Below, one piece after another: positions 60,418 through 64,000 of a DNA stretch of 64,000 nucleotides; positions within the stretch are counted from its first letter, which is position 1; each line of letters begins with the position of its first letter. The translations under genes and the position numbers were made by a program. Source of the DNA: Ananas comosus (lineage: Eukaryota > Streptophyta > Magnoliopsida > Poales > Bromeliaceae). Under the pieces are notes generated by a model. It searched no databases. It was not told the origin of the DNA and was given only the letters and a program-made list of their open reading frames with translations. The stretch covers positions 9,238,260 to 9,302,259 of the forward strand of contig NC_033625.1 of assembly GCF_001540865.1 (NCBI RefSeq). Direction: 5' to 3'.

Positions 60418-63165
60418 AATGTGTGTGTGTACATGTGTGTGTATGTATATCTATATGCATGTGTGCATGCATTTATATTTGCTTAGATGTTCGCGTATGT
60501 TCGTATACACGTACATAAAGAGCTAGATCTAATCACATTCTTACATAGTTTAGATTCATATGTGTGTGTGTGTGTGTGTGTGTGTGTTAAATTAACTATG
60601 TATACCTATATGCATATGTATACATACATATATATACATGTACATATATATATCAAGTGCTGGATCTAATCAGTGTGTGTGGGGGGGGGGGAATTAACTA
60701 AGTATATCCAGCCCTTTGTGTGCAAAATTGGTACACAAAAATGTTCCCCTTTGTTGTCTCTTTATTTACAACTTGCCTATTTATCTAGGTCTCCAATATA
60801 GGTATTGTGTGCAAAACTGATTGTGCTCTCACCTCACACATTGAAAACTACATGAACCTAAGGCAACTAAAAAAAGCTTATCTGAATCTCTAAATTTTAT
60901 TGCCTTTGTTTTAATCGACCTCTTTTAATCAGCTTACACCCGCTTTAATCATCTTTTGGCCACTTAGATCAACATTGTTTAGCATGTATGCTGAACTTTA
61001 TTTTCAAGCATGTTGCACTGTTTTTTTCCCCTCTTTCAGAACTTTCTTTACAGTCCTGCTTTGTTAAAAAAATTTGTACATGTGCCTACATTAGTTTGGT
61101 TTTCAAGTATATCGCACTAGTTTTTTCCTGTTTTGAAGCTTTCTTTAGGGTTTTGCTTCTCGACATCATACTATACAACAACCAAAATTGACTCTTTTTT
61201 TGCGATTTGCTACACAAATATGTATTACTTTATTATCTCTAACACATTTCTTGATAAAACTACTATTAATTTGTAAAATTGGATTAGAAAGGTGTACTTC
61301 TCCGTTCACTCTTTATTTGCAGCTTGACTATTTAGATTCAAAGATATATGTGTGCGTGTATGTGTGTGTGTGTGAAATTAACTAATTATTATATACAGCC
61401 CTTTGTTTACAAAATTGCTATACAAAGATGTTCTCCTTTGTTCACTCTTTATTTGCAGCTTGACTATTTATCTATGTCTCTTTATATGTTCTTTAATTAA
61501 GACTATAGGCACTCATAATTAAGTTTGGGGGCACTCTTGACGAAATTGCTTTTCCCCCACATAAACTGAATTACACAAAGATGGAATATGAGAACAAATA
61601 CTTCACCCAACTGGCTGCTATCTTCAAACTAGTGTTAATCCAATTTGCTGCACAAAGATGTATTACTTTATTGTCTCGGGCACATTTCTTGATAAAACTA
61701 ATATTATGGCAATGTCCTGGCTATATCTCCAAATTAAGTTGCATTTTATGTTTACTGGCTTTTGGGATCTCCTCATCATACTATACAGTAATTACTGAAG
61801 TGTTATCTTCCTCTCTGATCGTCTCAATTTCCTCTAATGAAGTGTTATCTCCATCTCTATTCGTCTCAATTCCCTCTAATTCTGTTGACTACTGTTTTCG
61901 AGGTTGTGGTGATTGAAAAACATCGAGGCTGTGGTGATTGAAAAACAGAGGAATGAGTTTTGGATGGTCTAATTATAGACAACCAACTCTTCTTATGCAT
62001 TGAATCCTTAGTCTATATCTTAAGGGTGGGTGTAATCTCCAATTGTTCTTGCAGTAAGGCTGTGTGTAGTCTCCAATTGTTCTTGCTGTTGTCCATTGAG
62101 GCCGTGATGATAGAATAAATGAGAAAGGGGTTTTGGATGGCCTAATTTATAGGCAACCAACCTTTCCTGTTCATTGTATCCTCCTAAACCTATATTTTGA
62201 GGTTGGATGGAAATAATTGCTAAGCCTCAACTTATTTAGGTTTTTTTGATTTTTGATTTATGTGTATTAAGGTATGCATGTGTGTGTGTGTGTGCGTGCC
62301 TGTGCATGCCTGACCTATTGAACCGGCTGATTATATTTGAAGTTTTTTTTTTTTTGCAGCTTGCTACACGTGTATGTATATTATTTTAAAAGCTTTGCCT
62401 TTCAAACTTTAGTACTGTCTTGCATCCACATATCTGTATCTTTATATATGCATTGGACTACTACACCTTTTTCCCACCAAGACCTTTTCAATTTTAGTCT
62501 TCTTGGTTTTTGAAATGATTGTCTGAGATGCTAAATTCATAATTTTATTCTCTTGCAAATATATATAGTTGCACCTTATTTCAAGTCAAGAAAACTAATT
62601 TTGCTCCCACCTCACATATTGAAGACAACTAAAAAAAAACTTATCTGGATCTATAGAAAAAAACTTTTCTATATGTATGATAACTGTTCGGCATCTGCTA
62701 ATCAAGAATTCTCTATGCCTTCAGTGGATATTAGAACGAGCTTTCATCCTGATATGTTGCTCTTGGTAGTTGGCTCTTAATTTCTTGCAAATGGCTGGGC
62801 AGTGCAGTGCAGAATGAGCTTCCTTTCTCACCTTGATGTTCTGTGATCATTGGCCCTCCATCACTTCTTGCAATTGCCTACTACTATCAACTGAGGCACC
62901 TTCTACTTCCAACTTTATTCCAAGGTACTTATACCTAACTATTTATAGTTGTTATTTTTCCTTTTGTACCTTTCTTGCCCTCCATATCCATTCTTTTATT
63001 TGAGGATTTCTTTTGCCTAGGTCTAAATTCTATTACTGTTTTTATTCACCAGAATGTTCTTTATCTCACATAAGATTTATCTGTACTAGCATGCTTCCTT
63101 AGTCTCTTTTTTTCTTACGTTTAGTTAGGAGTTGTATACTTGAATCGTGAAATCTACTCAAGTTC
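60071..63165. other. Repeat-rich non-coding stretch
   Basis: Microsatellites (TA)n(TG)n occur at 60379-60431 and 60561-60587, a G run at 60681-60692, and TG runs at 61346-61374 and 62277-62294. Diverged copies of a module with GGCTGTGATGAT, GAGGTTTGGATGG and TAGGCAACCAAC recur (60173-60290, 61905-62030, 62095-62230). Small ORFs are not supported as genes. Confidence 0.6.
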
Positions 63166-63820
63166 TTGCCTATTTTGTGTCCAGCTATCTATGCTCCTTT
63201 CTTTTACATATGTATCCCCTATAACTTTTCAGGACTTCAAATCAGTATTTCTATGTTTCCTAAATCTCCATAATTTTTGTTGGCTTCCGTCTTTGATATG
63301 TAATGCTTTTTGCCTTCTAAAAAAAAACTTAATAGTTTTTCGATTGCCTACCCTTCTAAAAAAAACTTAATAATTTTTCGATTGCCTACCCTGTGACTGT
63401 GATCCAAAGCTATAAAAAAAAATGCAGGTTGAATGGGCCTAACAATACTTTACAATCTTGCCTGGTTTCATAAGTTTGTGCATGTGCCTACATTACTTTG
63501 GTTTTCAATCATACTCCACTGTTTTTTCCCTTTCTTTGAGTTTTCTTTAAGGTTTTGCTTTAATTCCATGTTTTGCACATATGCCTGCAATTTCAACCTG
63601 CATTTTTCAATTGCTTCTTGAAGGATATTGGAATATTGGAATAGACCTTCGCCCACTATTTTATTGCAGTTCTGTTATCTTTTCTACTTTCTTTTTTTAT
63701 TTTTAAATGGCTGTGATGATATGAATAAAATGAGACATGAGGTTTGGATGGTCTGTTTTCTAGGCAACCAACTCCTTAAAGGTGTTCGTTATATCCTCCA
63801 CAATCTATATCTTAAGGCTT
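63166..63820. repeat. Second copy of the 59025-59860 repeat
   Basis: It lacks the 181-bp internal duplication and ends at the N. It lies about 4.1 kb from the first copy, so a long tandem unit or a misjoined allele is possible. Confidence 0.88.
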
Positions 63821-63821
63821 N

Positions 63822-64000
63822 ATGATATTTTGACTTCAAAATTTAAGCTAATTATTACTTATTATAATGAGTTTATAGTTTTGAGAATTGCATGAAATTT
63901 CATATTCTAACTAAATCAGTAAAAATCAAACTTTTGCAAGATCGGGTAGACAACTAAAAATGATCAATAGTTCAGATAATTTTTATGTAGTTTAACCTTT
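63822..64000. other. AT-rich sequence after a gap
   Basis: No feature is visible. The sequence does not continue the repeat that ends at 63820. Confidence 0.5.

Noticed and set aside
60336..60669. Cys/Val-rich ORFs such as CVCVCVCEC
   Set aside because: They translate a (TG)n microsatellite.

Overview
The window is nuclear DNA of a flowering plant, most likely a monocot. This rests on split plant genes with AT-rich introns, nested LTR retrotransposons, a TRIM element, Tourist-like and Mutator-like MITEs, and hAT remnants. I cannot name the species. Single N bases at 1020, 33856, 34508, 42284, 48427, 55746 and 63821 mark assembly joins, and several sit beside duplicated sequence, so some structure is probably assembly-made.

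Layout. 1-1200: MITE debris, an array of nine hairpins (381-713) and an exact 175-bp duplication around an N. 1240-4067: a dead hAT transposase (minus strand) with a TRIM inserted in it. 5271-11900: a long LTR seen twice at an offset of exactly 4,000 bp, separated by a non-coding retrotransposon interior. 12420-13958: a Ty1-copia gag relic with one LTR. 14435-25150: most of a plus-strand gene for a plastid-type protein with two thioredoxin folds; one intron holds a copia element that itself holds a 2.97-kb LTR. 26307-31330: long LTR sequence and palindromic word arrays. 32621-40578: an LTR element with no pol, carrying a broken plant-transposon-protein ORF, itself hit by several insertions. 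41892-43811: two halves of a plant-specific protein gene, split at a gap. 44050-49700: MITEs, simple repeats and AT-rich DNA. 49747-53678: an intact ribosomal protein eS25 gene (minus strand). 53988-55109: two MITEs. 55145-63820: a repeat-rich region with Helitron-like termini and one clean coding exon for a protein with a dsRNA-binding-domain-like fold.

Four host loci are supported: the thioredoxin-fold gene, the SPxVSC-family gene, RPS25 and the dsRBD-like gene. They do not look functionally linked. Most of the rest is transposon. The most unusual signals are the hairpin array with compensated stems at 381-713, the arrays of short palindromic words that recur in several LTRs with a different word each time, and the orphan dsRBD-like gene.
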